From Pseudomonas sp. (GTDB lineage: Bacteria > Pseudomonadota > Gammaproteobacteria > Pseudomonadales > Pseudomonadaceae): a stretch of DNA of 64,000 nt. Each line of letters begins with the position of its first letter. The first letter of the stretch is position 1. The stretch spans positions 47,964 to 111,963 of the forward strand of contig JAUVYN010000001.1 of NCBI GenBank assembly GCA_030603065.1. Reading direction: 5' to 3'. This document shows, piece after piece, positions 33,032 through 42,847 of the stretch. Position numbers and translations under genes: made by a program. The notes under the pieces were generated by a model. It had not been told where the DNA came from and ran no database searches. It was given only the letters and a program-made list of their open reading frames with translations.

Positions 33032-33874
33032 CTATGCCGGCATCGGCGGTTGTTCCTGGCCACGAAGCCGGGCCAGATGGCAGTCGATCAGCCAGCGCGA
33101 AATGGTCCCACGGGGCGGAATACGCGGCAATGCGTCGACCGGCCACCAACGCGCATCTTCGATTTCACCAGGCTGGGGAACGATGTCCCCGCTCTTGTAA
33201 CGCGCATGGAAACCCAGCATCAGCGAGTTGGGAAACGGCCAGTTCTGACTGCCCAGGTACTCCAGCCGGTCGACCTGCAGGCCAACCTCCTCCTGCACTT
33301 CGCGGTGCAGACATTCCTCTGCCGATTCGCCGGGTTCAATGAAGCCTGCCAGAGTGCTGTAAAAGCCCTGTTGAAAATGCGGGGCGCGGGCGAGCAACAC
33401 CTGGTCTTCGTGACTGATGAGTACGATGATGCATGGCGACAGCTTGGGATACTGGCGCAGCCCGCAAGCGGGACACTCCATCGCCCGCTCTCCCGCGCGA
33501 GGCTGCAGGCCGGTACCGCAACGGCCGCAATAGCGATGGGTGTCGTGCCAGGCTTCCAGCTGCTGCGCCAGCCCGAGCAGCCGGAAGGTATCGTCGTCAA
33601 CCTGACCGATCATTCCACGCAGTCCCTGCCAGCTAAGCCCAGGGAGCTCGACATGCTCGCGCAGCCGTATCAGCTGACAGGGTTTGCCATCCAGATAGCC
33701 CAGAAACAGGGTCACATCGGCGTCGCCGAGAAACCTCGCCGTGTCCGGCTCCAGGAGAATCCGGCCATCGTACAAAGCGAAACTCTGCCGGTGGTAAAGA
33801 ATAACCCAGCCCTCATCCTCGCCGGATTGCGGTTGGATGGCGGGTATGAAGCGCCTGGGTGTCAACATCCTCAT
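33032..33874 (-). CDS. nudC: NAD(+)/NADH diphosphatase NudC
   Basis: This 280-residue Nudix hydrolase cleaves NADH and related nucleotides, and removes NAD caps from RNA 5' ends in E. coli. Four zinc ligands are visible: Cys116, Cys119, Cys134 and Cys137 (CGRCG and CPACG). The Nudix box at 177-199 is complete: Gly177, Glu183, Arg191-Glu192, Glu195-Glu196, Gly198. Its start overlaps the fimL stop by four bases (ATGA), so it is coupled to fimL. It is followed by a membrane protein gene. Confidence 0.95.
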   Translation of the reverse strand: MRMLTPRRFIPAIQPQSGEDEGWVILYHRQSFALYDGRILLEPDTARFLGDADVTLFLGYLDGKPCQLIRLREHVELPGLSWQGLRGMIGQVDDDTFRLLGLAQQLEAWHDTHRYCGRCGTGLQPRAGERAMECPACGLRQYPKLSPCIIVLISHEDQVLLARAPHFQQGFYSTLAGFIEPGESAEECLHREVQEEVGLQVDRLEYLGSQNWPFPNSLMLGFHARYKSGDIVPQPGEIEDARWWPVDALPRIPPRGTISRWLIDCHLARLRGQEQPPMPA

Positions 33875-35529
33875 GCCTCTATTCGATAACCAAGTTCGGC
33901 CAGACTGTCTTCCGCCAGGGTCAGCACATCGGAGGTGGAAACCGCCGAACGCTCGGCCGACTCCAGATAGAATTCTATCCCCGTGAGGGCATCCGCAAGC
34001 ACCTCGAGCTGCTCGGGTCTGGGCACTTCACGGCGCTCGAGCATGGCTTCCTGGATGAAGCGGCCCGCGGCCTGGATGATACTGGCTGCACGCGTCATGC
34101 CGAGGAATACCAGGCCGCCCCGAACCGTCTCGAGAGAGCCGGGGACATTCATCAGATGCATGGCATCGTTCCCGGATTCCATGTAAGCGGTCACGGCCCG
34201 CTTGGCCAGCGCCAGCCCGGCCTGGGATTCTTCGATAAGAACGATACGCGCCTCTTTCAGCTCGACCGGCTCGTCATCGTGCTCGACCATTGCCGCGCGG
34301 CTGGTTTCGCCTTGCCCATCAAGCCGATTGATGGCCGTCTCCGCCTGAAGTACCGCATCGGCGATCTGCTCCAGAGTCTGCTGTTCGCCGGGCTGCCATT
34401 TGCTCAGACGGGTCGCGGCCTGTTCGATGGCGCTGGATACGGTCTGCAGCTCGAGCATTGCCAGGGTCTTCCAGAGCTTTTGCAGGGCGGTATCGAGTGA
34501 TTCGAGAGACTGTTCAGGGTCCCCGGCGTTACGCGCCATCAGGTCGAGAAGATCCTTGATCGCGCTCAACTCCTCGCGCAGCGCTTCGGCGACAGAGCGC
34601 ATCACGTCCACGCCGGGACCGCGCAGTTTGTCGAAAGCCTGTAGCAACTGCGCTTCGGAATAGCCAGCCTCCGGCAATCGATAGGCTTGCTTGACCTCTT
34701 CGCAAAGCTTGCAACCCGGGCCGCTCAGCGCAACCAGGTAAAGCAGCTCGCGCAGCAGATAGGGTGATGGAGGGGGTGCCTCCGAGCCCGCAGCCCCACC
34801 ATGTTTTTTTACTTCCCGGTCGACCTGGGCGAACAGTCGCTTGCGCGCCACCGTCAGATGCAGCGGGGTTTCCTCGACCGCCTCGAGGGCGGCTGCAGCG
34901 ATCCAGCAAAGCGTGGCGGCGGAGCTGTCGAGATGCGCTTCCCAACGCTGCAGCGCACGTTGTAGCAGTGGTGTGGCTGCCGATATGCCGTCATCGCGGA
35001 TCAGCGCGAGCAGACCGAGTTGATACATCTGTCGCAGACGATTGAACGCGCGCCGCTCCATGCTACTGGCGGCACCGCTCTTGAGTTGAACCGGAAGAGT
35101 CTCGGCATCCAGCGGATAAAAGTGACTTTCGCTCAGCGGCGCCGCATCGCCCCGATGTTTGCGCAGCTCGTTGATGGTAGGGATCAACAGTTCCGGGCGT
35201 TCGTGTCCCTGCTGGCGGCACTGCTCGATGTAGCGTTCCAGCAGAAATAGCCCGTCGCACAGCGCCGAGAGTGGACCATTGCGCTCGGTTCCGTCGTGTT
35301 CCGGTACATCCGTGGCCAGGGCAACCATCTCGTGCAGCAGCAGCGCCGCTCCGCTGAGCTCGATAAGCTCGAAGGTTCCGCGCAACTGCTCAAGGCCTTC
35401 GATAGCCTGCTGCAGCAGACTACCGTTGTGACGATCGTCCAGGAACTGCTGAAGCAGGTTCTCGACCTCGCCCAGACTGCTGAACAGTTCATCCCTGACC
35501 AGATCAAGTGATGTGGCACCCGTTAACAT
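33871..35529 (-). CDS. fimL: FimL, ChpA-N-like regulator of twitching motility
   Basis: This 552-residue mostly helical protein resembles the N-terminal region of the type IV pilus chemosensory kinase ChpA, without a kinase or receiver domain. The N-terminus MLTGATSLDLVRDELFSSLGEVENLLQQFLDD is characteristic. In P. aeruginosa FimL (PA1822) supports twitching motility and cAMP signalling. Order with nudC, an enoyl-CoA hydratase-like gene and nhaB agrees with that locus. It overlaps nudC by four bases and follows the crotonase gene by 48 bp. Confidence 0.85.
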   Translation of the reverse strand: MLTGATSLDLVRDELFSSLGEVENLLQQFLDDRHNGSLLQQAIEGLEQLRGTFELIELSGAALLLHEMVALATDVPEHDGTERNGPLSALCDGLFLLERYIEQCRQQGHERPELLIPTINELRKHRGDAAPLSESHFYPLDAETLPVQLKSGAASSMERRAFNRLRQMYQLGLLALIRDDGISAATPLLQRALQRWEAHLDSSAATLCWIAAAALEAVEETPLHLTVARKRLFAQVDREVKKHGGAAGSEAPPPSPYLLRELLYLVALSGPGCKLCEEVKQAYRLPEAGYSEAQLLQAFDKLRGPGVDVMRSVAEALREELSAIKDLLDLMARNAGDPEQSLESLDTALQKLWKTLAMLELQTVSSAIEQAATRLSKWQPGEQQTLEQIADAVLQAETAINRLDGQGETSRAAMVEHDDEPVELKEARIVLIEESQAGLALAKRAVTAYMESGNDAMHLMNVPGSLETVRGGLVFLGMTRAASIIQAAGRFIQEAMLERREVPRPEQLEVLADALTGIEFYLESAERSAVSTSDVLTLAEDSLAELGYRIEA

Positions 35530-35577
35530 CGCATTCCCTCTCCCAGTCGTCCCTGCCTCGTGACCCGCTCCCGCCTG

Positions 35578-36390
35578 TCAGTCAGCGAAATCGGCGCGTT
35601 TCCCTGCCATGTGAGCGGCCACCGCGATCTTCAAGTCTTCCGACTGCAGCATAGCCGCGTTCCAGGTGGCGATATAGTTGAGGCCATCTTCCACACTATG
35701 GTCACGGCTATAGCGAATCATTTCCTTGGTGCCACGAATTGCCAATGGTGACTTGGCAGCAATCTCGGTGGCCAGGCCCATGACACCCTCGAGAAGCTCC
35801 TCGTACGTCGCGTAGGTTCGGTTGACCAGCCCGATGGACCGCGCCTCCTCACCGTTGAAGGCCCGGCCGGTAAAGGCGAGTTCGCGCATCATGCCATCCC
35901 CGATGAGGTGCGGCAATCGTTGCAAAGTGCCTACATCCGCGGCCATTCCCATGTCGATCTCCTTGATGGAGAAATGCGCATCACTGGTGGCATAGCGCAT
36001 GTCGCAGGCTGTGACCAGATCGATCGCACCGCCGATGCAGTAGCCGTGAATGGCGGCCAGGACCGGCTTGCGGCATGCGTCGACAGCATTGAACGAGGCC
36101 TGCAGCCGCAACACCTTGCGTCGGATCGACTCGGCGTTGCGGCCAAAATCCTTGCTCATGCCGCCTGCAGCCTGCGCCAGCAACGACAGGTCGATGCCTG
36201 CGGAAAAGTGCTTACCGGCCCCGGAAAGGACCACCACCCGAACCTCATCGGTGTGATCGACCCAATCGAAAGCGTCGATGATCTCCTCCCAGAAGGCGGC
36301 GTTCATCGCATTGACCTTCTCGGGCCGGTTGATCTGGATGTGGGCAATCGCGTTCTGTTGGGTGACCAGCAGGGACTGATACTCGGGCAT
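35578..36390 (-). CDS. Delta(3,5)-delta(2,4)-dienoyl-CoA isomerase (crotonase superfamily)
   Basis: This 270-residue crotonase-fold enzyme has the oxyanion loops GKHFSAGIDL and IHGYCIGGAIDL. The residues Asp124 (GGAID), Glu144 (SIKEID) and Asp152 (AADVG) have the same spacing as the catalytic Asp176, Glu196 and Asp204 of rat ECH1. The phrase MGMAADVGTLQRLP is typical of that group. It would isomerise dienoyl-CoA intermediates from unsaturated fatty acids, complementing FadBA. AAGGAG lies ten bases before the ATG at 36390. It is usually labelled enoyl-CoA hydratase; the spacing argues for the isomerase. Confidence 0.85.
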   Translation of the reverse strand: MPEYQSLLVTQQNAIAHIQINRPEKVNAMNAAFWEEIIDAFDWVDHTDEVRVVVLSGAGKHFSAGIDLSLLAQAAGGMSKDFGRNAESIRRKVLRLQASFNAVDACRKPVLAAIHGYCIGGAIDLVTACDMRYATSDAHFSIKEIDMGMAADVGTLQRLPHLIGDGMMRELAFTGRAFNGEEARSIGLVNRTYATYEELLEGVMGLATEIAAKSPLAIRGTKEMIRYSRDHSVEDGLNYIATWNAAMLQSEDLKIAVAAHMAGKRADFAD

Positions 36391-36728
36391 GGGTACGCTA
36401 CTCCTTAAGTGGCATTGCCGGACGACCTGGGTGCCGGGAGAATCCAGCACGGCCCGCGGCCCCGGTCCGGTTGTGTCATGGCCGGACTATAACAAGCGAA
36501 GCGATCAAAGGCATGCATGAAACGACATTCCTGTGCACCCATTGACGAACGCGCTGCAGGCCACGCCCGATAGGCTTGCATTCTGCTCTCGTGTATGATT
36601 GCGCGCCATCCAAGGGCGGCGCTCGTCGCCCGTCCCCGAGCGTAGAGGCGAACACTGAATGCTGCCTGGTTTCCCGGCCGAGGAAGCATTCAGAGCTTTC
36701 TTCCTAACGTTTGAACGGGACTCCCCCA
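36391..36728. promoter_or_regulatory. nhaB upstream region: candidate structured 5' leader
   Basis: No gene is visible in this gap. About 120 bases before nhaB hold a set of inverted repeats: GCGCC/GGCGC near 36603-36621, GGGCG/CGCCC near 36615-36631, CGCTCG/CGAGCG at 36620-36642, and a perfect 9-bp stem CTGAATGCT/AGCATTCAG (36655-36663 and 36685-36693). The second and third exclude each other. GTCCC (36632-36636) can pair with GGGAC (36717-36721), which covers the probable ribosome-binding site. Confidence 0.5.
36655..36693 (+). ncRNA. Stem-loop in the nhaB leader
   Basis: A perfect 9-bp stem encloses a 21-base loop rich in G and C; TCC/GGA inside the loop can extend it. It ends 35 bases before the nhaB start and is not followed by a T run, so it is more likely a regulatory or stability element than a terminator. 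Confidence 0.45.
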
Positions 36729-38219
36729 ATGACCACTGCTCTGCTGCCGGCGCTGGCACACAACTTCCTCGGACAGGCTCCGAGTTGGTACAAGCGCACC
36801 ATAGTCGCCTTCCTCGTCCTCAATCCCCTTCTGTTCTGGTTGGTCGGCCCCTACCTCACGGGCTGGATACTCGTCATAGAGTTCATCTTCACGCTGGCCA
36901 TGGCGCTGAAATGCTACCCGCTGTTGCCGGGCGGGCTGCTGGCGATAGAGGCGCTGATGATCGGCATGACCACTCCAGATGCGCTGTACCGCGAAGTACT
37001 GGCGAACTTCCCGGTCATACTGCTGCTGATGTTCATGGTGGCCGGCATCTACTTCATGAAGGATCTGTTGCTGGTGACCTTCACCCGGTTGATCCTTGGT
37101 GTGCGCTCGAAGTCCCTCTTGGGATTGCTGTTCTGCTTCGTCGCGGCGCTGCTTTCGGCCTTCCTCGACGCCCTGACCGTAACGGCGGTGATCATTAGCG
37201 TTGCGGTAGGGTTTTACGGGGTCTATCACAAGGTCGCCTCTTCGGGCAGCCAGGACGAGACCAACCTCGAGTCGGAAGATGTTCTGCACCGCGCCCACCT
37301 CGAGCAGTTTCGGGCCTTCCTTCGCAGCCTGCTGATGCACGGGGCGGTGGGTACCGCCCTCGGCGGAGTCTGCACCCTGGTAGGCGAGCCGCAGAACCTG
37401 CTGATCGCCCGGGTAGCCGACTGGGACTTCGTAGAGTTCTTCCTGTTGATGGCGCCGGTGAGCATGCCGGTTCTGACGGCAGGCCTGATGACCTGCCTGC
37501 TGCTGGAAAAGACCGGCTGGTTCGGCTATGGCGCCAAGCTGTCACGCCCTGTGCGGCGGGTTCTGGAAGACTTCTCGCGCGCCGAGCAGGCCAAACGGCG
37601 GATGCCACAGAAGGCTGCGCTTGGCATACAGGCGCTAGCAGCCGTGCTGCTGGTCCTGGGGCTTGCGCTTCACGTAGCGGAGGTGGGATTCATCGGGCTG
37701 ATGGTGATCATCCTGGTTGCCTCGTTCAACGGCATCACCGATGAACACCAGATCGGCAAGGCATTTCAGGAAGCCCTGCCCTTCACTGCACTGCTGGTAG
37801 TTTTTTTCGCCATCGTCGCGGTCATCCACGAACAGCATCTGTTCAGTCCGATCATCCGCGCAGTGCTCGAGCTGCCTGCAGAGTCCCAGCCAAGTATGTT
37901 CTTTCTGGCCAACGGACTACTGTCGATGATCAGTGACAACGTATTCGTCGCCACGGTCTATATCAGCGAGATAAAGCAGAGCCTGGATTCCGGCGCAATC
38001 AGCCGCGAGCAATTCGAGCGCCTGGCTGTAGCGATCAACACCGGGACCAACCTGCCCAGCGTCGCAACGCCCAATGGTCAGGCAGCCTTTCTGTTCCTGC
38101 TGACCTCGGCCATCGCACCACTGGTTCGCCTCTCCTACGGCCGCATGGTAGTGATGGCCCTACCCTACACTCTGGTCCTGGGCGGCGTAGGCCTGTTTGC
38201 GGTAAGCACCTGGATCTGA
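36729..38219 (+). CDS. nhaB: Na+/H+ antiporter NhaB
   Basis: This 496-residue multi-spanning membrane protein exports Na+ or Li+ in exchange for protons. The N-terminal phrase [22 protein letters not shown] and the block [17 protein letters not shown] are typical of NhaB. I chose the ATG at 36729, with GGGA eight bases upstream. A structured leader precedes it. It is convergent with dnaQ with two bases between the stops. Confidence 0.93.
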   Translation: MTTALLPALAHNFLGQAPSWYKRTIVAFLVLNPLLFWLVGPYLTGWILVIEFIFTLAMALKCYPLLPGGLLAIEALMIGMTTPDALYREVLANFPVILLLMFMVAGIYFMKDLLLVTFTRLILGVRSKSLLGLLFCFVAALLSAFLDALTVTAVIISVAVGFYGVYHKVASSGSQDETNLESEDVLHRAHLEQFRAFLRSLLMHGAVGTALGGVCTLVGEPQNLLIARVADWDFVEFFLLMAPVSMPVLTAGLMTCLLLEKTGWFGYGAKLSRPVRRVLEDFSRAEQAKRRMPQKAALGIQALAAVLLVLGLALHVAEVGFIGLMVIILVASFNGITDEHQIGKAFQEALPFTALLVVFFAIVAVIHEQHLFSPIIRAVLELPAESQPSMFFLANGLLSMISDNVFVATVYISEIKQSLDSGAISREQFERLAVAINTGTNLPSVATPNGQAAFLFLLTSAIAPLVRLSYGRMVVMALPYTLVLGGVGLFAVSTWI

Positions 38220-38221
38220 GC

Positions 38222-38944
38222 CTATTCGGCCGGCGCCGTGCTCCACAGTGCGAAGCCGGCCGACTTCTCTATGGCCGCCAGACGCTCGACGTGGGCGGCC
38301 AACTCTTCCTCATTGGGATGCACGACCCTGAGCCGCGGACGATCCGGATCCAGGCGACGGATAGCGCCCGGTCCGACGCTGCTGCCCTCCTGCTCGGCAC
38401 CGTGGCTGGCCAGTGAGAGTGCCGTCTGGCCGCCAGTCATGGTCAGGTAGACGTCGGCCAGAATCTCCGCATCGAGCAATGCGCCGTGCAGGTCGCGCTG
38501 GGAATTGTCGACGCCATAACGCTTGCAGAGCGCGTCGAGGCTGTTGCGCTGGCCGGGGTGCTTTTCCCGCGCCATCAACAATGTATCAATCACCGCGCAG
38601 TGGTCGGCCATGCGACCGTGACCACCTCCCAGGCGGGTCAGTTCAGCGTCCAGGAAGCCGATATCGAAGGCCGCATTATGGATCACCAGCCGGGCGCCAC
38701 TGACGAAATGCATGAAGTCGTCGGCGACATCCTTGAACAGTGGCTTGTCGGCGAGGAACTCATCACTGATTCCATGAACCGCGAAGGCGCCCTCCTCGAC
38801 CTCCCGTTCGGGATTGATGTAGACATGGAAATGCCGTCCGGTGAGGCGCCGATCGACTAGTTCGACGCAGCCGATCTCGATGATTCGGTGCCCTTCCCTG
38901 ACCTCGATGCCGGTCGTTTCCGTATCCAGTACCACTTCACGCAT
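38222..38944 (-). CDS. dnaQ: DNA polymerase III epsilon subunit (proofreading exonuclease)
   Basis: This 240-residue DEDDh exonuclease has Asp7-x-Glu9 (DTETTG), Asp94 ([10 protein letters not shown]), His153 and Asp158 (HGALLDAE). It removes mismatched bases behind Pol III. The C-terminal tail past residue ~190 binds the alpha subunit. It overlaps rnhA by eight bases and follows it in transcription, so methyltransferase, rnhA and dnaQ are one operon read leftward. Confidence 0.96.
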   Translation of the reverse strand: MREVVLDTETTGIEVREGHRIIEIGCVELVDRRLTGRHFHVYINPEREVEEGAFAVHGISDEFLADKPLFKDVADDFMHFVSGARLVIHNAAFDIGFLDAELTRLGGGHGRMADHCAVIDTLLMAREKHPGQRNSLDALCKRYGVDNSQRDLHGALLDAEILADVYLTMTGGQTALSLASHGAEQEGSSVGPGAIRRLDPDRPRLRVVHPNEEELAAHVERLAAIEKSAGFALWSTAPAE

Positions 38945-39398
38945 GCTGCCTGCTCCGCTGCGCCAATACCTGCTCTACCCCGAGGTTGGCCAGTTCGTCG
39001 GCCAGTTCGTTTTCGGGGTGCCCGCTGTGCCCCTTGACCCAGCGCCACTCGACCTGATGCTGATTGACCAGTTCGTCCAGCGCGCGCCAGAGGTCTTCAT
39101 TCTTGACTGGCTGCCTGGCGGCTGTCTTCCAGCCACGCTTCTTCCAGTTGGGCATCCATTCGCGAATACCCTTCATGACGTATTCCGAATCGGTCGTCAG
39201 CACCACCCGCGCCGGCTTCTTGAGGGCGCGCAACCCTTCGATGGCTGCGGTCAGCTCCATCCGATTGTTGGTGGTCTGCGCTTCACCGCCATAAAGGGTC
39301 TTCTGATGCTCGCCAAGACGGAGCAGTACGCCCCAGCCGCCGGGTCCGGGATTACCCTTGCAGGCGCCGTCGGTGAATATCTCGATGGTATGGTTCAT
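38937..39398 (-). CDS. rnhA: Ribonuclease HI
   Basis: This 153-residue enzyme cuts RNA in RNA:DNA hybrids. The catalytic residues have E. coli numbering: Asp10, Glu48, Asp70, His124 and Asp134. It overlaps dnaQ by eight bases downstream and the methyltransferase by four bases (ATGA) upstream. The arrangement rnhA-dnaQ is divergent in E. coli but codirectional in pseudomonads, as here. Confidence 0.97.
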   Translation of the reverse strand: MNHTIEIFTDGACKGNPGPGGWGVLLRLGEHQKTLYGGEAQTTNNRMELTAAIEGLRALKKPARVVLTTDSEYVMKGIREWMPNWKKRGWKTAARQPVKNEDLWRALDELVNQHQVEWRWVKGHSGHPENELADELANLGVEQVLAQRSRQHA

Positions 39399-40168
39399 TT
39401 ATCGTTCCGTTTGTGCGCGCGCCGTGCCCCGGCAACCACCGGGGGAAAGGTCAGCGCCGGGAATACCCGGCCGCGCTCGCGCTTGGGCGTCATGCCGAGC
39501 ATTTGTCGGCGCGCCATGAGAAAGTAGAACCCGCCCCCTGGCAACCGGTGCCTGGCACTGAAATCCTCGAAACGCTCGAGGCGGTCCAGCCAACCCTGTG
39601 AGGCGAGCGGCGGACGATAACACCCATCGATCCGTTTCTCCACCGAGAATCCCAGCAGGTCGAGCCAATCGACCAGCCGTGCAGGGCTAATGAAACCGGC
39701 CTCGCTGAACCATCCACGACCAGCGATGTGATTGAAGCCCCAGGCGCTCCACGGGTTGAAACCGAAGATCAGCAGATGCCCCCCGGCACGCACCGACTGA
39801 CTCGCTTCGCGCAGCACCGCCCGCGGGGCCAGGCAGAAGTCCAGACCATGGTGAAGCACCACCACGTCGAGGGACTGCGGCGCGAACGGCCACTGGGTTT
39901 CCTCAGCGGGTATGCAGGCCGGACCGGCCAGCAGATCCAGTTGCCAGTGATTGCGTAAGACGGATCGCTGCTCGTCGAGCAGTTGGGGGGAAAGCCCATA
40001 CTGCACCAGGTGCTGGCCGAAACAGCGCTGTAGCTGCACCTTGATCAGCTCCCGCTCGGCGTCCATCAGCATTTCTCCCGCGGGCGTATCCAGCCAGTCT
40101 CGGGCGACACCAAGCAGACGCACGAGGTCGTCCTGACTGATTGATCTGGAAATACCTGGTATGGCCAT
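39395..40168 (-). CDS. Class I SAM-dependent methyltransferase
   Basis: This 257-residue protein has a Rossmann-like methyltransferase fold of the UbiE/type-11 kind. The motif I loop is atypical ([10 protein letters not shown]), and motif II/III reads [21 protein letters not shown] then [21 protein letters not shown]. The same gene sits upstream of rnhA in other Pseudomonas. It overlaps rnhA by four bases. The weak motif I makes cofactor binding uncertain. Divergent from gloB with a 75-bp gap. Confidence 0.82.
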   Translation of the reverse strand: MAIPGISRSISQDDLVRLLGVARDWLDTPAGEMLMDAERELIKVQLQRCFGQHLVQYGLSPQLLDEQRSVLRNHWQLDLLAGPACIPAEETQWPFAPQSLDVVVLHHGLDFCLAPRAVLREASQSVRAGGHLLIFGFNPWSAWGFNHIAGRGWFSEAGFISPARLVDWLDLLGFSVEKRIDGCYRPPLASQGWLDRLERFEDFSARHRLPGGGFYFLMARRQMLGMTPKRERGRVFPALTFPPVVAGARRAHKRNDK

Positions 40169-40243
40169 GCGACCTCCGGGGTTGGCCTGGGTTACCCTAA
40201 CACTACTAAGATAAACCAGAATTCCCGAGGAGGCGCATCCGGC

Positions 40244-41023
40244 ATGCCAAAGTTCATCGCACTACCCGCTTTTCAGGACAATTACATCTGGATGCTGGTG
40301 GACGATCGTAGCGGCCGCATCGCCGCCATCGATCCCGGCGATCCCGTACCGGTAATTCGCTGGCTTGGTCGGCGTCCCGAATACGCGCTAAGCCATATCC
40401 TCATCACCCACCACCACCGCGACCATACCGGCGGCATCGCCGCGCTCAAGGCCGCTACCGAATGCAAGGTATTCGGCCCCGCCGCCGAAGAAATAGCGGG
40501 ACTCGACAGACGGCTGGTGGATGGTGACGAGCTCAGCCTCTTCGGTCAGGACATTCGCGTGATCGACGTGCCCGGCCACACCCGAGGACATGTAGCCTTC
40601 TTCCATGATGATCCCGAGGAACCCTGGCTACTGTGCGGGGATACACTGTTTGCGGGCGGCTGCGGACGTCTGTTCGAAGGCACCGCTCAGCAGATGCACG
40701 ACTCGCTGGGGCGCCTCGCCGCACTGCCCGATAGGACCAGTGTCCTCTGCGCGCACGAATATACCCAGGCCAATCTGCGCTTCGCCCGGGCTGTGGAGCC
40801 GGACAATGACGACATCAAGGTCCGTGCCGAAGTGGTTGATGAGCTGCGCGCTACGGGTCGCATGACGCTCCCGACTACCATCGGACTGGAACGCCGTACC
40901 AACCCCTTTCTACGCTGTAGCGAACCTGCCGTCGTCGCCGCTGCAAGCAGCCATGCCGGCAGAGAGGTGACTCCCGGAGAGGATACCTTTGCGGTTTTAA
41001 GAAGCTGGAAGGATAGCTTCTGA
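40244..41023 (+). CDS. gloB: Hydroxyacylglutathione hydrolase (glyoxalase II)
   Basis: This 259-residue metallo-beta-lactamase-fold enzyme hydrolyses S-lactoylglutathione, the second step of methylglyoxal detoxification. The metal motif is THHHRDH at residues 55-61 (His56, His58, Asp60, His61); further ligands are His112-like in GHTRGH and Asp in CGDTLF. GAGGAGG lies upstream of the ATG. A symmetric AT-rich repeat follows the stop. Confidence 0.95.
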   Translation: MPKFIALPAFQDNYIWMLVDDRSGRIAAIDPGDPVPVIRWLGRRPEYALSHILITHHHRDHTGGIAALKAATECKVFGPAAEEIAGLDRRLVDGDELSLFGQDIRVIDVPGHTRGHVAFFHDDPEEPWLLCGDTLFAGGCGRLFEGTAQQMHDSLGRLAALPDRTSVLCAHEYTQANLRFARAVEPDNDDIKVRAEVVDELRATGRMTLPTTIGLERRTNPFLRCSEPAVVAAASSHAGREVTPGEDTFAVLRSWKDSF

Positions 41024-41038
41024 ATGCAGAACTGCGGA

Positions 41039-41070
41039 CCGTAATTACTTCGCAATCTAAGCAATTACGG
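41039..41070. terminator. Inverted repeat after gloB
   Basis: CCGTAATT (41039-41046) and AATTACGG (41063-41070) form a perfect 8-bp stem with a 16-base loop. It has no clear T run and lies between gloB and the mltD promoter. Confidence 0.4.
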
Positions 41071-41080
41071 CGCCAATTCC

Positions 41081-41109
41081 TTGACCCTGGCCAGTCCACT
41101 CCCTAGAAT
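41081..41109 (+). promoter_or_regulatory. mltD sigma70 promoter
   Basis: TTGACC (41081-41086) and TAGAAT (41104-41109) are separated by exactly 17 bases. Transcription would start near 41116, about 20 bases before the mltD start I chose. Confidence 0.75.
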
Positions 41110-41134
41110 CGGGCAAATTTTATCGGGCCCGATC

Positions 41135-42790
41135 ATGTTTTCGACAGTCGCGAACAAGATGACCGACGCACTCAGAAACGGACTTTTGGCGCTAGGCCTT
41201 CTTGCCGTGGCAGCCTGTCAGACCACTCCCGAGCCGCGTTCAACCGACACGCCCAGCGCGAAGCGCAGCGCCGTGTCCACCGTACCTGCCGTCAACCCGG
41301 GACGCCAGGTGCGGCCACGCGCCAAGCCTTCGTCCGGCTCGCCCAGTGAGCCCTATACCCTGTGGGCACGCATCCGCCAGGGGTTCATGCTTGATCCGGC
41401 GGTGATCGACAACCCTCGTATCGATCAACAGCGCTTGGCGTTTGCCCATCAGCCACGCTACTTCGAACTCTCCTCGCAGCGCTCCCGACGTTACCTGCAT
41501 TACGTGGTGGAGCAGCTGGATGCGAGGGGAATGCCCCTTGAGCTGGCACTGCTTCCCTTCGTGGAGAGTTCCTACAACCCCCTGGCCTACTCCAGCGCCC
41601 ACGCGGCCGGCCTATGGCAGTTCATTCCGTCGACCGGACAGCTCTACTCGCTGCGTCAGGACTGGTGGTACGACGGGCGGCGGGACGTCACCGCCTCCAC
41701 CCAGGCTGCCATCGATTACCTCACTCGACTGAACGAGCTGTTCGACGGCGACTGGCTGCTGGCGCTCGCTGCCTACAACTGCGGAGAGGGCTGCGTCGGC
41801 CGTGCGATCAAGCGCAACGAAAGCCTGGGGCTGCCGACCGACTACTGGAACCTGCAGCTACCGCGGGAGACCATGAACTATGTGCCCAAACTACTCGCCC
41901 TCGCGCAGATCATAGAAAGCCCCGGGCTGTATGGCACCGTACTGCCGGAGATTCTGGACGAACCCTATTTCGTCGAAGTGACGGTCGACACCCAGCTTGA
42001 TCTGCACAAGGCAGCCGAACTGGCCGCCGTACCAACCGAAGAGTTCATGCACTTGAACCCGGCATTCAAGCGCCGCGTCACTGCACCCACCGGGCCGTAC
42101 CAGCTTCTCGTCCCGGTGGCCAACGCCGAGCAATTCAGTGCTGCCCTGGCAGCGCTGCCGGCCAACGAGCGGGTCGATTACCACCGCTATAACGTTCGCC
42201 GCGGGGACACGCTTTCACAAATCGCCAAACGCTATCAGCTATCGGTCAGCGACATCCGTCAGATCAACGACATAGCCGGCAATACAATCCACGTCGGTCA
42301 AACCCTGATGATTCCGCGCCTGAGTGACGGCATCCCCGAGCCTGCCGGCCTGAGTGCAATTGCCGCAGCGGATTTCACCTACAAGGTCCAGCCGGGTGAC
42401 AACCTCTGGGCGATCGCCCGGCGGCATGGCGTCAGCGTGAACAACATCAAAGAGCATAACGGCCTGAGCAGCGCAAATATCAGTGTCGGCCAGCAGCTCA
42501 GCATGCCCGGAACCAACACCCTGGCCGCCAGTCAGAGTACTCCGGCTGCAGGCGGTACGGTTGCGGCCCGCAGCACCGCAGAGCGCAGCGTGACGGCCAG
42601 CAGACCTGCCGTTCGGAGCGCCTCTGCGGGCGAGCCGGCCGGACGCAAGGTGACCTACACGGTCAAGACTGGCGATTCTCTTTACAGTATTGCCCGTCGC
42701 CACCAGGTCGAAGTCGACAACATTCGCCAGTGGAACCGTATCGGTACCACCCTGCGTCCTGGTCAGCAATTGATACTGCATGTGCTCTAG
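41135..42790 (+). CDS. mltD: Membrane-bound lytic murein transglycosylase D, with three LysM repeats
   Basis: This 551-residue lipoprotein cleaves peptidoglycan. The lipobox is LAVAAC near residue 28. The SLT domain has catalytic Glu144 in FVESSYNPLAYSSAHAAGLWQF. Three LysM repeats follow, starting at YNVRRGDTLSQIA, YKVQPGDNLWAIA and YTVKTGDSLYSIA. The start is uncertain: ATG at 41135 or at 41159 (MTDALRN). I chose 41135 because it fits a 20-base leader from the promoter at 41081. It precedes the npp transporter genes. Confidence 0.93.
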   Translation: MFSTVANKMTDALRNGLLALGLLAVAACQTTPEPRSTDTPSAKRSAVSTVPAVNPGRQVRPRAKPSSGSPSEPYTLWARIRQGFMLDPAVIDNPRIDQQRLAFAHQPRYFELSSQRSRRYLHYVVEQLDARGMPLELALLPFVESSYNPLAYSSAHAAGLWQFIPSTGQLYSLRQDWWYDGRRDVTASTQAAIDYLTRLNELFDGDWLLALAAYNCGEGCVGRAIKRNESLGLPTDYWNLQLPRETMNYVPKLLALAQIIESPGLYGTVLPEILDEPYFVEVTVDTQLDLHKAAELAAVPTEEFMHLNPAFKRRVTAPTGPYQLLVPVANAEQFSAALAALPANERVDYHRYNVRRGDTLSQIAKRYQLSVSDIRQINDIAGNTIHVGQTLMIPRLSDGIPEPAGLSAIAAADFTYKVQPGDNLWAIARRHGVSVNNIKEHNGLSSANISVGQQLSMPGTNTLAASQSTPAAGGTVAARSTAERSVTASRPAVRSASAGEPAGRKVTYTVKTGDSLYSIARRHQVEVDNIRQWNRIGTTLRPGQQLILHVL

Positions 42791-42847
42791 AGATCCATTG
42801 ACCTTCCGTTAGGTGCCGCCGGGGTGTTAGCGTGGTGCCTGATCTTC

